A stretch of 64,000 bases of DNA from Limnephilus marmoratus (Eukaryota > Arthropoda > Insecta > Trichoptera > Limnephilidae): contig OU862928.1 of NCBI GenBank assembly GCA_917880885.1, positions 10,435,721 through 10,499,720 on the forward strand, in the 5' to 3' direction. The notes beneath the pieces are model-generated. The model did not search any database, was not told the DNA's origin, and saw only the letters and a list, made by a program, of their open reading frames with translations. Each line of letters starts with the position of its first letter. Positions within the stretch are counted from its first letter, which is position 1. This document shows positions 10,140 through 19,080 of this stretch, one piece after another. The translations under genes were made by a program, and so were the position numbers.

Positions 10140-11147
10140 ATGGATGAAGGAGTAGGTACAAGAAGTAGAACAGCGGCAAAATTCATCATGGCGAAACAGG
10201 ATGATACACCGGCGGGGTCCGGTTCAGCTTTGTCAATTCCGTCACTTCCGTCGTTTCCGGTACACAAGTGGAACCTCACCTTTGATGGCTCTGCGGATGT
10301 CAGAAATTTCTTAGAACGGGTAGAAGAACTTGCTGTCGCTAGAAACGTAAGTTATGCTTCTCTTTTTTCTTCTGCAGTCGAATTGTTTTCAGGCCAGGCG
10401 CTACAATGGTTCAGAGTTAACCGCTCTGCTTTCTCATCTTGGGCGGACATTGTGGTTGCGTTAAAAAACGAATTTGAACTGTTAGACCATGAAAAGAGGT
10501 TATTGGCACAAATAAGATTGACGTTTCAAGGTCAGAAAGAGAATTTTAGTTCTTTTATCACTCGTGTTCAATTGCTGAATAATCGTTTGTCCACTAGGTT
10601 GCCGGATGATGAGATCCTAGACATTTTGCGGAGTAATATGTTGCCAAGATATATTCAGAAACTTTCTCTTTCAGAGATCCCTGATTTGTTAACCTTAAAA
10701 AAAATAGGTAGGATGATTGAGTTGGCCGACAGCCGTTCAAACGACAGATCAAACACTAGTAATTCTCATCCTATTAATTATTCTAGTAACAGAGGCAATG
10801 AGAGGAATCACAGTAAATCTAATTTTTCTAGAAATAACTTTTCTGGTAATAGAGGCAATGAAAGGTATTCGAATGATTTATACATGTCTAGGAACAACCA
10901 TGCTGGCAATAGTAATAATAACAGAGATTGCAACAATTTGAATTTTTCTAGAAACAATTATTCTAACAATAGAGATGGTTATGTAAATTCTGCCGATCCT
11001 AATTTCAATTTCAGGAATAACCGTCGTAATTTTTCGAATGTTTTGCATAACCCGTCAAATGTGAATTCTAGGGAGGTGCACTGCTTTCGCTGCGGGCGTC
11101 CGGGGGTCAAGGCTCCTCTCTGCGGCTGCCGTCCTCAAAAAAACTGA
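10140..11147 (+). CDS. gag: Gag structural polyprotein of the LTR retrotransposon
   Basis: 335 residues, ending TGA at 11145-11147. It should assemble the cytoplasmic particle in which the element's RNA is reverse transcribed. Residues about 45-195 form the conserved Gag core (WNLTFDGSADVRNFLERVEE; QALQWFRVN; LLAQIRLTFQGQKENF). Residues about 200-305 are a low-complexity Asn/Arg/Ser segment with repeated RNN and NRGNER motifs. A single zinc-knuckle-like motif lies at 315-328 (C315, C318, C328), but the expected His is Val323, so it is a CX2CX4VX4C variant. The ATG at 10140 gives the longest frame; Met at about codon 17 (10188) is an alternative. The last three sense codons form the slippery site for Gag-Pol. 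Confidence 0.93.
   Translation: MDEGVGTRSRTAAKFIMAKQDDTPAGSGSALSIPSLPSFPVHKWNLTFDGSADVRNFLERVEELAVARNVSYASLFSSAVELFSGQALQWFRVNRSAFSSWADIVVALKNEFELLDHEKRLLAQIRLTFQGQKENFSSFITRVQLLNNRLSTRLPDDEILDILRSNMLPRYIQKLSLSEIPDLLTLKKIGRMIELADSRSNDRSNTSNSHPINYSSNRGNERNHSKSNFSRNNFSGNRGNERYSNDLYMSRNNHAGNSNNNRDCNNLNFSRNNYSNNRDGYVNSADPNFNFRNNRRNFSNVLHNPSNVNSREVHCFRCGRPGVKAPLCGCRPQKN
11138..11144 (+). promoter_or_regulatory. Programmed -1 frameshift site A AAA AAC
   Basis: In the gag frame the codons are CAA AAA AAC TGA. The heptamer A AAA AAC therefore sits in the X XXY YYZ phase needed for simultaneous -1 slippage, directly before the stop. After slipping, reading continues CTG ATG GCC, which is the pol frame. 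I could not establish the downstream structure by eye. Confidence 0.8.
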
Positions 11148-14100
11148 TGGCCCGTGAGGTCCTGTCGGTGGGCGCTATGACGTCTGCGTTTGCCGAGATT
11201 ACTTCACGGGAATGGGTTTTGTGGCTGGATACCGTAAGAGATTTTTATAAGAATTTAAGGACTTCGAAGGAGGTGCGAGCGGCCAACAGGGACGGCCGTC
11301 CTTACATCTCTTTCCAAGTTTTGAGCACAGGCTACTCTGGTCTTCTAGACTCTGGGTCACACGTTTCGATTATAGGAAATAACTTTCATCGTAAATTTTT
11401 AGATTTAGGTTTCAATTTGTCAAAATTGGACTCTGATTTCGCTCTAGTATCGGCGACTGGTCATTCGGTTACCTGTTCTTACAAAATAGCTCTCCCGGTG
11501 CGTTTTGAAAATGTTGTTAGAACGTTCAATTTTGTTATTATGCCAGACATTAAATCTGACATTATTCTGGGTTGTGACTTTTGGAAAGTTTTCAACATCT
11601 GTCCTAAGATTTCAAAATTAATGTCTTGTAATGATTCTGTTAGTAGTGTTCAAGCATCGAATAGTATTGGGCTTGATAGTGAGAAAAATTTATCTCAATC
11701 CCAACGCTCCGTCTTGAACGTTATAGTTCAGGAGTACATGGATTACTCAGGAGATCGGTTAGGCAGGACAGGGTTAGAACATCATGTCATAGACACGGGT
11801 GATGTGCCTCCTATCAAACAAAGGGTTTATCCCATTTCTCCGCACTTACTTCCGGAAGTACATAGGGAGCTTGACAGACTCCTAGAGTTAGGTGTGGTAG
11901 AACCGAGCAACAGCTCGTGGAATAATCCCATTGTTCTGGTACCTAAGAAAAATGGCACATTCAGGCTATGCCTCGACAGCAGACGTTTAAACGCCGTCTC
12001 GAAACGCGACGCCTACAATTTACCGTTAATCTCAGACATTCTCAATAGCTTAGGTGGTGCTCGTTTTCTATCAACTTTGGACTTAAATGATGCCTTTTTC
12101 CAAATTCCGCTAGACGAAAAGTCTAAGGAGAAAACCGCGTTCACGATACCCAAGCGAGGGTTGTTTCATTTCGTCACAATGCCGTTCGGTTTACATGGTG
12201 CTAGCTCCCGGATGATGCGGTTGATGGATAAAGTGTTAGGGCCTGAATTTGATGGCAAAGTCTTTTGTTACTTAGATGACATCATCATTATTAGTTCATC
12301 TTTCGAAGAACATATTTATCTTTTGAGGAAGGTTAAACAGAGACTACAGGCCGCTGGTCTTACGATTAATGTGCAGAAATCCGTTTTCTGCAGGGACTCA
12401 CTCAAATACCTAGGTTTTGTCATTGATGACAAAGGTCTCCGCACAGATCCGGATAAAGTCAAGGCAATTGTTGATTTTCCGACCCCTTCGTCACAAAAGA
12501 GTTTACGTAGATTTATTGGGGTACTCTCGTGGTATAAGAGATTCATTTTCAATTTTTCTAGCATTGCGTCACCTTTGTATAATTTAACAAAGAAAGAATT
12601 CGCGGGTAAGAAATTTGTGTGGAATGATCAAGCGCAATTAGCATTCTCAAAACTTAAAAACATTCTTGTATCTGCTCCTGTTCTCGCATGTCCTGATTTC
12701 AAGAAACCGTTCACGATTAGCGTAGACGCTTCAAATGTAGGGCTCGGTGCATGTCTTTCACAAATGGATGATAAGGGGTTAGAACACCCTATTTCTTTCA
12801 TTTCAAGAACACTTTCCGCTCAAGAGAGGAACCACTCTACCACAGAAAGAGAGTTAAATGCTATGATTTTCGCGTTGGAAAAATTCCGGGGTTATATTGA
12901 GGGTTCGCCTATTCCGGTTAAGGTTATAACAGACCACTACAGCCTGAAGTGGTTGACCAGTTTAAAATCGCCTTCAGGACGGCTCGCGCGCTGGGCAGTC
13001 AGGTTACAACAGTTCAATTTTGAAATTATTCATAGGAACGGTAAGGACAATGTAATTCCTGATGCGTTATCACGGGATCCTTTACAGGTTAATACGATCA
13101 GTCAAAATTTTTCTACATCGGACCAATGGTACGTCAAATTAAAGGAGAAAATTTTGGCGAATCCTGAGAAGTATCCGGCGTGGAGAATTACTAACGATAG
13201 GCTCTATAAACATATCCAGAGTATGGAGGCTTTACATAGGTCCTACGACTGGAAAGAGGTAGTTCCGAAGGAACTCAGGAATAGTTTAATTGTACAGCAC
13301 CATGTTCCTCCTACTTGCGCCCACTTTGGGATTTTAAAAACCCTGAACAGAATTAGACACAAATATTATTGGCCTAAAATGTCTGCTGATGTAAAAGCTT
13401 TCATCGGTAAATGTCAGATATGCTTAGGTTACAAGAGTACTAATTTGTTACCGCCAGGTTTGATGGGAAATCCCAAATTGGTTCAGCGCCCTTGGCAAAT
13501 GATTGCAACTGATTTACTGGGGCCTTATCCGAGTTCATACAAGAAAGGTTATACTTATCTCTTGGTAGTTTCTGATTTCTTTTCTAAGTACACGAGGCTG
13601 TTCCCGCTGAGGAAGGCTACTGGGTTGAATATTGCTTCCATTTTAGAGAATGAAATTTTCCTGAAGTTTGGAGTTCCGGACACCATTGTGTTGGACAATG
13701 GTCCTCAATACATTTCACGTGATATGAAAGCTTTAGCCAATAAGTTTCATATTCGTCACCTGTTTTATAACTGCAGATATCATCCTCAGAACAATCCTGT
13801 GGAACGTGTTAACAAGGTTTTGGTAGCAGCGCTTGGTTCGTATGTTGGATCTGACCACAGAACCTGGGCGAATCATCTTCCAGAAATTGAGTTAGCCATT
13901 AACACGGCAGTCCATGAAGTCACAGGTTACACTCCGTTTTTTCTCAACTTTGGCAGAGAGATCATCATTTCAGGAAAAGATTATTTAGGCACTGATTTCA
14001 ATGCTGAAGAAATTACGTTTGCTAAGCGTGACTCTTGGGCGTCAGGTTTAGAAGAATTGAATGACATTTTTTCACAGGTACGGACATCGTTAAGGCAGTC

Positions 14101-14362
14101 ATACGAACGGAACAAGCTGAACTACAACTTGCGTCGTAGAGATATTCAATTTAGGGTTGGGGAAACCGTATGGAGGCGTTCATTCGTATTATCAGATGCA
14201 AGTAAACACTTTTCAGCAAAATTGGCACCTAAATTCATTAGGAGCAAGATTATTGGGAAAATTTCTCCAGTAGCATATCAGTTAGCTGACATGAATGGCA
14301 AAAAACTGGGTATTTATCATTTAAAAGACATTATTAAATCTGAAACTCCAGTTGATCATTAG
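11147..14362 (+). CDS. pol: Pol polyprotein: protease, reverse transcriptase, RNase H, integrase
   Basis: 1071 residues from the ATG that overlaps the gag stop (TGATG), in the -1 frame. It is most likely made as a Gag-Pol fusion by frameshifting. Protease: DSG at 68-70 (DSG instead of the commoner DTG). Reverse transcriptase: about 225-480, with catalytic Asp312 (TLDLNDAF) and YLDD at 375-378. RNase H: about 520-645, with Asp527, Glu567 and Asp596 (VITDHYSLKWL). Integrase zinc domain: His719, His726, Cys756, Cys759. Integrase core: Asp789, Asp850 and Glu886, an exact DD35E spacing. A GPY/F-like C-terminal module begins near 1027 (APKFIRSKIIGK). No chromodomain. All catalytic residues are present and no stop interrupts the frame, so it may be functional. 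Confidence 0.96.
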   Translation: MAREVLSVGAMTSAFAEITSREWVLWLDTVRDFYKNLRTSKEVRAANRDGRPYISFQVLSTGYSGLLDSGSHVSIIGNNFHRKFLDLGFNLSKLDSDFALVSATGHSVTCSYKIALPVRFENVVRTFNFVIMPDIKSDIILGCDFWKVFNICPKISKLMSCNDSVSSVQASNSIGLDSEKNLSQSQRSVLNVIVQEYMDYSGDRLGRTGLEHHVIDTGDVPPIKQRVYPISPHLLPEVHRELDRLLELGVVEPSNSSWNNPIVLVPKKNGTFRLCLDSRRLNAVSKRDAYNLPLISDILNSLGGARFLSTLDLNDAFFQIPLDEKSKEKTAFTIPKRGLFHFVTMPFGLHGASSRMMRLMDKVLGPEFDGKVFCYLDDIIIISSSFEEHIYLLRKVKQRLQAAGLTINVQKSVFCRDSLKYLGFVIDDKGLRTDPDKVKAIVDFPTPSSQKSLRRFIGVLSWYKRFIFNFSSIASPLYNLTKKEFAGKKFVWNDQAQLAFSKLKNILVSAPVLACPDFKKPFTISVDASNVGLGACLSQMDDKGLEHPISFISRTLSAQERNHSTTERELNAMIFALEKFRGYIEGSPIPVKVITDHYSLKWLTSLKSPSGRLARWAVRLQQFNFEIIHRNGKDNVIPDALSRDPLQVNTISQNFSTSDQWYVKLKEKILANPEKYPAWRITNDRLYKHIQSMEALHRSYDWKEVVPKELRNSLIVQHHVPPTCAHFGILKTLNRIRHKYYWPKMSADVKAFIGKCQICLGYKSTNLLPPGLMGNPKLVQRPWQMIATDLLGPYPSSYKKGYTYLLVVSDFFSKYTRLFPLRKATGLNIASILENEIFLKFGVPDTIVLDNGPQYISRDMKALANKFHIRHLFYNCRYHPQNNPVERVNKVLVAALGSYVGSDHRTWANHLPEIELAINTAVHEVTGYTPFFLNFGREIIISGKDYLGTDFNAEEITFAKRDSWASGLEELNDIFSQVRTSLRQSYERNKLNYNLRRRDIQFRVGETVWRRSFVLSDASKHFSAKLAPKFIRSKIIGKISPVAYQLADMNGKKLGIYHLKDIIKSETPVDH

Positions 14363-16150
14363 GGTTATTTCAATAGGGGTTGGGTTCTCTTATCTCCGTT
14401 GAGAGATTTTCTTTGTCATTTTATTTGTATGTTATATGTGTTCTATGTATTTGCATGCATGTCCAGCAATTGCATGTGGATCATTCAGCGTGGTGACGTG
14501 ACTTATCCTTACGTCCTCACGTTGATTGCATTGTCCTTGTGAGTGTTTGTGGTTTCAGATATTACACTTATGTCTTGTTCTTTGCAAGTGTAATTGAGTA
14601 TACTTAAAGTTATATGAAGTTCAACGTGTGAAAGTGACTGATCATCATTTTCATACATTGAATTTACTTGTTATTTCGGTTTGTTTCCCTGTAGCAAAAC
14701 CGTTTATACATAGTTTTCAAAACCTTTTATATTAATTTTTTTATTGAACTATTTTCTGTGTATTGTGCGGTTTTATAGAGGTGTTTAGCGTAGTATCATT
14801 ATTGCTATTAGTGTGTAGAAACCTAGAATACCTTATTGTTTCACTTACATTATGTTGGTGTCTTTTGGAATAATTTCCATGGGAAAAAAAAAATATTTAT
14901 ATGAAAAAGGCTATAGCTTCAGAAGCTCAAAATTATCTATTTTTCATATCGTTTTAGGAAACGTATGGCATGGGCATTGTTCCAATTTGTTTACTCTGGG
15001 TATGGTGATGGTTGTTTTTCACACGCAATAGTGAACATATTCCTTAAGGTTCTATTCTATGATACTTAAGTTATTATTTTATGATATACATAACATCGGT
15101 GCATATATTTGATGAGTAAGCATAATATAAATACATTTATTAAGTTAATTCCGCTGTGGATTTTTGTTTTAAGATTATTATAAAGGGTTTTGTAATTGTT
15201 TTGTTTTACAATATTGGTTAAACAATTTTTAATTCCATGTTCAATTTCTGAGTGCATTTTATCCTCTATTTATACTAAAGATTTTGAACTTAGTTTGTTT
15301 ACTACAATTTTATTTCCATTTTCAACTGGTTGTTGAAGTTCGCTTAGAGCTCGAGCGAATTTGGACACCCTGTCAAATGTGAGAAAATTAATTCTGAGTT
15401 AAATATTTATTACAATAAATTATTGTCATATATTTAATTGCTGATTACAATTATGCTATCTAATACTAGGGGAATTATTCATGTTCAAGTTCAATTATTC
15501 ATCCAATTTTATTGGGATCTTCTATTTGGGTAACTTTTTTTTCGACAGAGGTCTTCATTCTGTGAGTGGGGTCATTACTTGCTTGAAGTTTAATGGTTTG
15601 ATTCTCGGCTATTTATTTTTTTGATCAACAGGTGTCAGGGGTGTTTTTTTTTCAAACTAGGATTTAAAATAAATGTTTGTGTTTGGACTTCAGTATTTTT
15701 ATGTAATATCTTCCTCATTCAATTGAACTTTAGAATGTTAATTAGGTATTCAGTCTTGCAGGTCATCTATGAGAGTTATTTACTTCCTTTTCAAATAATT
15801 TTTTTGAAACATTTCATTTAGTAGGTAAAGCACATTTCATTCTTTACTTAACTTAGCTTTTTCATGCAAATTTTACTCAGTAACATTATGTAAGCTTTAG
15901 TGGAGCGGTTAGTTAGAAATCTCACTTCTGAATACTCTTCAGCGTCGCATTGTCAACCCTCATCAGCACGGGGAAATTTTCTTCAATGTATGCAGAACCT
16001 CACTCAAGGATCTTCTTCAGCTTACACAAGATGCAGTTTTGATCATCATACATCTTCATTCCTTTTGGACGGCAGAGCTAGCAGCGCGGGAAAAATTTCA
16101 TCACCTACACAGAACCTCACTTAATGACTTTCGTCTGCTCCAATTTTGAG
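14363..16150 (+). other. 3' non-coding region of the LTR element
   Basis: About 1.8 kb of AT-rich sequence between the pol stop and the 89-bp repeat. Frames are short and unlike each other, and none resembles an envelope glycoprotein. The length is notable for an element without env. It could be a decayed third gene or regulatory sequence. Confidence 0.6.
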
Positions 16151-16640
16151 ATGTTTCATCGCTACCTTGGGCCATCTTGGGTCATCAGTTTTGGAAGAAA
16201 GTAATATCAGAAGACGCTGAATTTGAGATTTCGGACCAAATGTTTCATCGCTACCTTGGGCCATCTTGGGTCATCAGTTTTGGAAGAAAGTAATATCAGA
16301 AGACGCTGAATTTGAGATTTCGGACCAAATGTTTCATCGCTACCTTGGGCCATCTTGGGTCATCAGTTTTGGAAGAAAGTAATATCAGAAGACGCTGAAT
16401 TTGAGATTTCGGACCAAATGTTTCATCGCTACCTTGGGCCATCTTGGGTCATCAGTTTTGGAAGAAAGTAATATCAGAAGACGCTGAATTTGAGATTTCG
16501 GACCAAATGTTTCATCGCTACCTTGGGCCATCTTGGGTCAACAGTTTTGGAAGAAATTAATAGCAAAAGAAGCTGAATTTGAGATTCCAGACCAGATATT
16601 TCATCTCTACCTTGGGCCATCTTGGGTCATCAGTTATTGA
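16151..16640 (+). repeat. 89-bp tandem repeat inside the LTR element, about 5.5 copies
   Basis: Units start at 16151, 16240, 16329, 16418, 16507 and 16596, exactly 89 bp apart. Each contains TTTCATCGCTACCTTGGGCC, ATCTTGGGTCATCAG, TTTTGGAAGAAAGTAATATC and AAGACGCTGAATTTGAGATT. The first four are nearly identical; the fifth and sixth are more diverged. 89 is not a multiple of three, which argues against a coding role. Confidence 0.95.
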
Positions 16641-16921
16641 ATGCATCATAATTGGAGAGAAGCTGCATAGATTGATGCGTCTTTCTGTTCATCGCATTAT
16701 GTCATGGCTTCAGTATTGCAGTACGGTGGTCACCGCTTCTTCCATGAGGTACATTATATGGATTGGGAGTACTTCTATCACCAGGATCCTTCCGGCTGAC
16801 AATCCTTATATTTTGGCTTCTTCCATGACTAACATTTACGACCAAGGCTCACATAGTCTGCAGTTCTCTTCAGGAAGTGACACATGGACCTCTTGATTTC
16901 CAGGAGGAAATATTTTCTTTT
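16641..16921 (+). other. Region between 89-bp repeats and polypurine stretch
   Basis: About 280 bp unique to this element. No gene or repeat recognised. Confidence 0.5.
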
Positions 16922-16934
16922 GGTGGAGGGGTAA
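16922..16934 (+). promoter_or_regulatory. Polypurine tract candidate
   Basis: GGTGGAGGGGTAA lies immediately 5' of the 3' LTR, where the plus-strand DNA primer is expected. It is interrupted by a T and followed by TAA, so not a perfect tract. Confidence 0.55.
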
Positions 16935-17590
16935 TGTAACATTTGCTGCTAGCGTCGTGAGCGATTCGCAAATTTCGCATGATTTGGTTGGCAGCATTGC
17001 ACTCCGAAGGGGCGGCAGATGTTTCGAGATGCTTCGGAAAAGTTCGGGCGCTTCAGTTGACGGCAGTACCACAGATCGAGCAGGTGTTTTTGTGTGACGG
17101 GCTGTTATATGGCTGGACTCAAGACATTTTGGATCACGAGAAGTGAGATTTAAATTACTCATATTATTAACAGTTCGAGATTGTGCTTTATAGATTATTT
17201 TTAGGGATTACTGATTCATAAATATGTTACGTTTTACGTCACAGGCGCCCATCAGTAATTTTCTTATGTCGTTACAATATAATTTCTTTCTTATTGACAC
17301 GTGTCGAGAAACTTTAAACATTTACAGCTGGGTACGATACATCGTAACCAGTCACCCCTGATGATTATTTCCGTTGTTTAACTTAGAGTCTCATAGCTAA
17401 TCATTAAAATATGTTCCAAGGGCAGGGTTTGATTTTTTATAATAAATTATACATTGTTCCCAAACCTACTTATTATTGCTACCTAACCTCATGGCTTGCT
17501 TGCTGGCTTTGTATGTGATTATTTATTCTATTCATGGATGGATGACCAGGTTTGGAGGGTATGAATTACAAGTAAGTAATAAACGTCACA
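16935..17590 (+). repeat. 3' LTR
   Basis: 656 bp, from TGTAACATTTGC to ACGTCACA. It is followed by the target duplication ATGT (17591-17594). The near identity to the 5' LTR indicates a young insertion. After GTAAGTA it reads ATAAACGTCACA where the 5' copy reads TTCACGTTACA. Confidence 0.93.
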
Positions 17591-17700
17591 ATGTGAACGC
17601 GGACGAAGCGAGCAGGAGTGTGTGTTAAATTACATATATGAAGAAAAAACGATGTCTGAATGCGGATGGAGTGAGCACCTACAAAGGGAACAGGTAGTCG
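17591..17700 (-). repeat. Remainder of the H flank after the LTR insertion
   Basis: Continues the flank broken at 9093: GTGAACGCGGACGAAGCGAG, GTGTGTGTTAAATTACATAT, then GATGTCTGAATGCGGATGGA and AAAGGGAACAGGTAGTCGAC. The last two pieces link H flanks to T108 arrays here and at 29.9 kb. Confidence 0.75.
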
Positions 17701-18560
17701 ACGCCCCCTCCAAAGTTTCATCGCAATAGGATGAACCGTTTAGCAATGCATAATTTCATGATGCCAGAGCTCACTATTTTATACAGAATGAATTGACTGG
17801 ATGCGCACATCAAACCCCAAAATATTCATCGCAATCGGATGAACCGTTTAACAATGCATAATTTCTTGATGCCAAAGCTCACTATTTGGTGCAGAAATAA
17901 TCGACTGGATGCGCACATCAAATCTCAAAAGTTTCATCGCAATCGGATGAACGGTTTAGCAATGCATATTTTCATGATGCCGGAGCTCACTATTTTATAC
18001 AGAAAGAATCGAATAGATGCCCAAATCAAATCCCAAAAGTTTCATCGCAATCGGATGAACGGTTTAGCAATGCATAATTTCATGATGCCAGAGCTCACTA
18101 TTTTATACAAAATGAATCGACTGGATGCTCACATCAAATCCTAAAAGTTTCATCGCAATCGGATGAACGGTTTACCAATGCATAATTTCATGATGCCGGA
18201 GCTCACTATTTTATACAGAATGAATCGAATGGATGCGCAAATCAAATCCCAAAAGTTTCATCGCAATCGGATGAACGGTTTAGCAATGCATAATTTCATG
18301 ATGCCAGAGCTCACTATTTTATACAGAATGAATCGACTGGATGCTCACATCAAATCCTAAAAGTTTCATCGCAATCGGATGAACGGTTTAGCAATGCATA
18401 ATTGCATGATGCCAGAGCTCACTATTGTATACAAAAACCATCGCCGGCATGCATACATGAAATCCCCAAAGTTTCATCACAATCGGATAAACGGTTTAGC
18501 AATTCATAATTTCATGATGCCAGAGCCCAACAGTACTTTGATACAAACCCTGTCCTGGTA
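17701..18560 (+). repeat. T108 tandem array, about 8 units of 108 bp
   Basis: TCGGATGAAC recurs with a 108-bp period (for example 17943, 18051). Each unit contains TTTAGCAATGCATAATTTCA, GATGCCAGAGCTCACTATTT and AAAAGTTTCATCGCAATCGG. Because 108 is 36 codons, the plus frame stays open over several units (36-residue repeats), but units are broken by ordinary stops at 18144 and 18360. I regard it as non-coding. Confidence 0.93.
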
Positions 18561-18589
18561 ATAACGAACAAAACAAAAAAAAAAGAATT

Positions 18590-19080
18590 ATCCAATTAGG
18601 TGCAGTCGTTCGGAAGTTCGTTGAAGTTCGTTTCTGAAGTTCGTTGCGCGTACATATATTTCAGAGATTCATTTTTAAACAAATTTCATAATGCCAGAGC
18701 TCACCAGTAATTTTATACAAACCTTATCCTAACAATAACGAACACAACAAAAAAAGAATTATCCAATTAGGTGCAGTCGTTCGGAAACTATGCGCGTACT
18801 TACATTTCGGCGAATCATATTTAAACAAATTTCATAATGCCAGTGCTTACCAGTTATTTTATAAAAACCTTGTCCTAACAATAACGAATACAATAAAAAA
18901 AGAATTATCCAATTAGGGGCAGTCGTTCGGAAGCTATGCGCGCACATAATTTTCCGCTACTCATTTTTAAACAAATTTCATAATGCCAGAGCTCACCAGT
19001 AATTTTATACAAACCCTGCCCTGGACACAACAAAAAATAATTATCCAATTTGGTACAGTCGTTCGGTTCAATTCACTTCG
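18590..19080 (+). repeat. T147 tandem array, about 3.5 units
   Basis: GCCAGAGCTCACCAG-type sites lie at 18693, 18839 and 18985, a 146-bp period. Units contain GTGCAGTCGTTCGGAAG, AAATTTCATAATGCCAGAGC and an A-rich AACAAAAAAAGAATTATCC stretch. The unit shares its CATAATGCCAGAGCTCAC core with T108, so the two families are related. Confidence 0.88.

Larger units (their letters stand above)
9094..17590 (+). mobile_element. Complete Ty3/gypsy-type LTR retrotransposon (8.5 kb)
   Basis: Order: 5' LTR, primer-binding position, leader, gag, pol (protease, reverse transcriptase, RNase H, integrase), long 3' non-coding region with an 89-bp tandem repeat, polypurine stretch, 3' LTR. RT before integrase places it in Ty3/gypsy (Metaviridae-like). 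ATGT at 9090-9093 is repeated at 17591-17594, and removing the element restores the H flank. The LTRs differ by one substitution over about 644 bp, apart from their last 11-12 bp, and both coding frames are open, so this is a recent and possibly active insertion. No envelope frame seen. Confidence 0.95.

Noticed and set aside
9949..10155. 68-codon hydrophobic frame overlapping the gag start
   Set aside because: No good start codon context, out of frame with gag, lies in the LTR-element leader; no similarity recognised.
12316..12564. 82-codon minus-strand frame inside pol
   Set aside because: Shadow of the conserved reverse transcriptase frame.
10140..14362. Single gag-pol frame without frameshift
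   Set aside because: The gag frame ends in TGA at 11145 and pol is in the -1 frame, so a frameshift or restart is required.
14363..16150. Envelope gene downstream of pol
   Set aside because: Only short unrelated frames; no signal peptide, fusion or transmembrane pattern.
17839..18360. Plus-strand 36-residue repeat protein in T108
   Set aside because: 108 bp is 36 codons, so a stop-free monomer yields a long frame automatically; stops break it and the unit occurs as scattered fragments.
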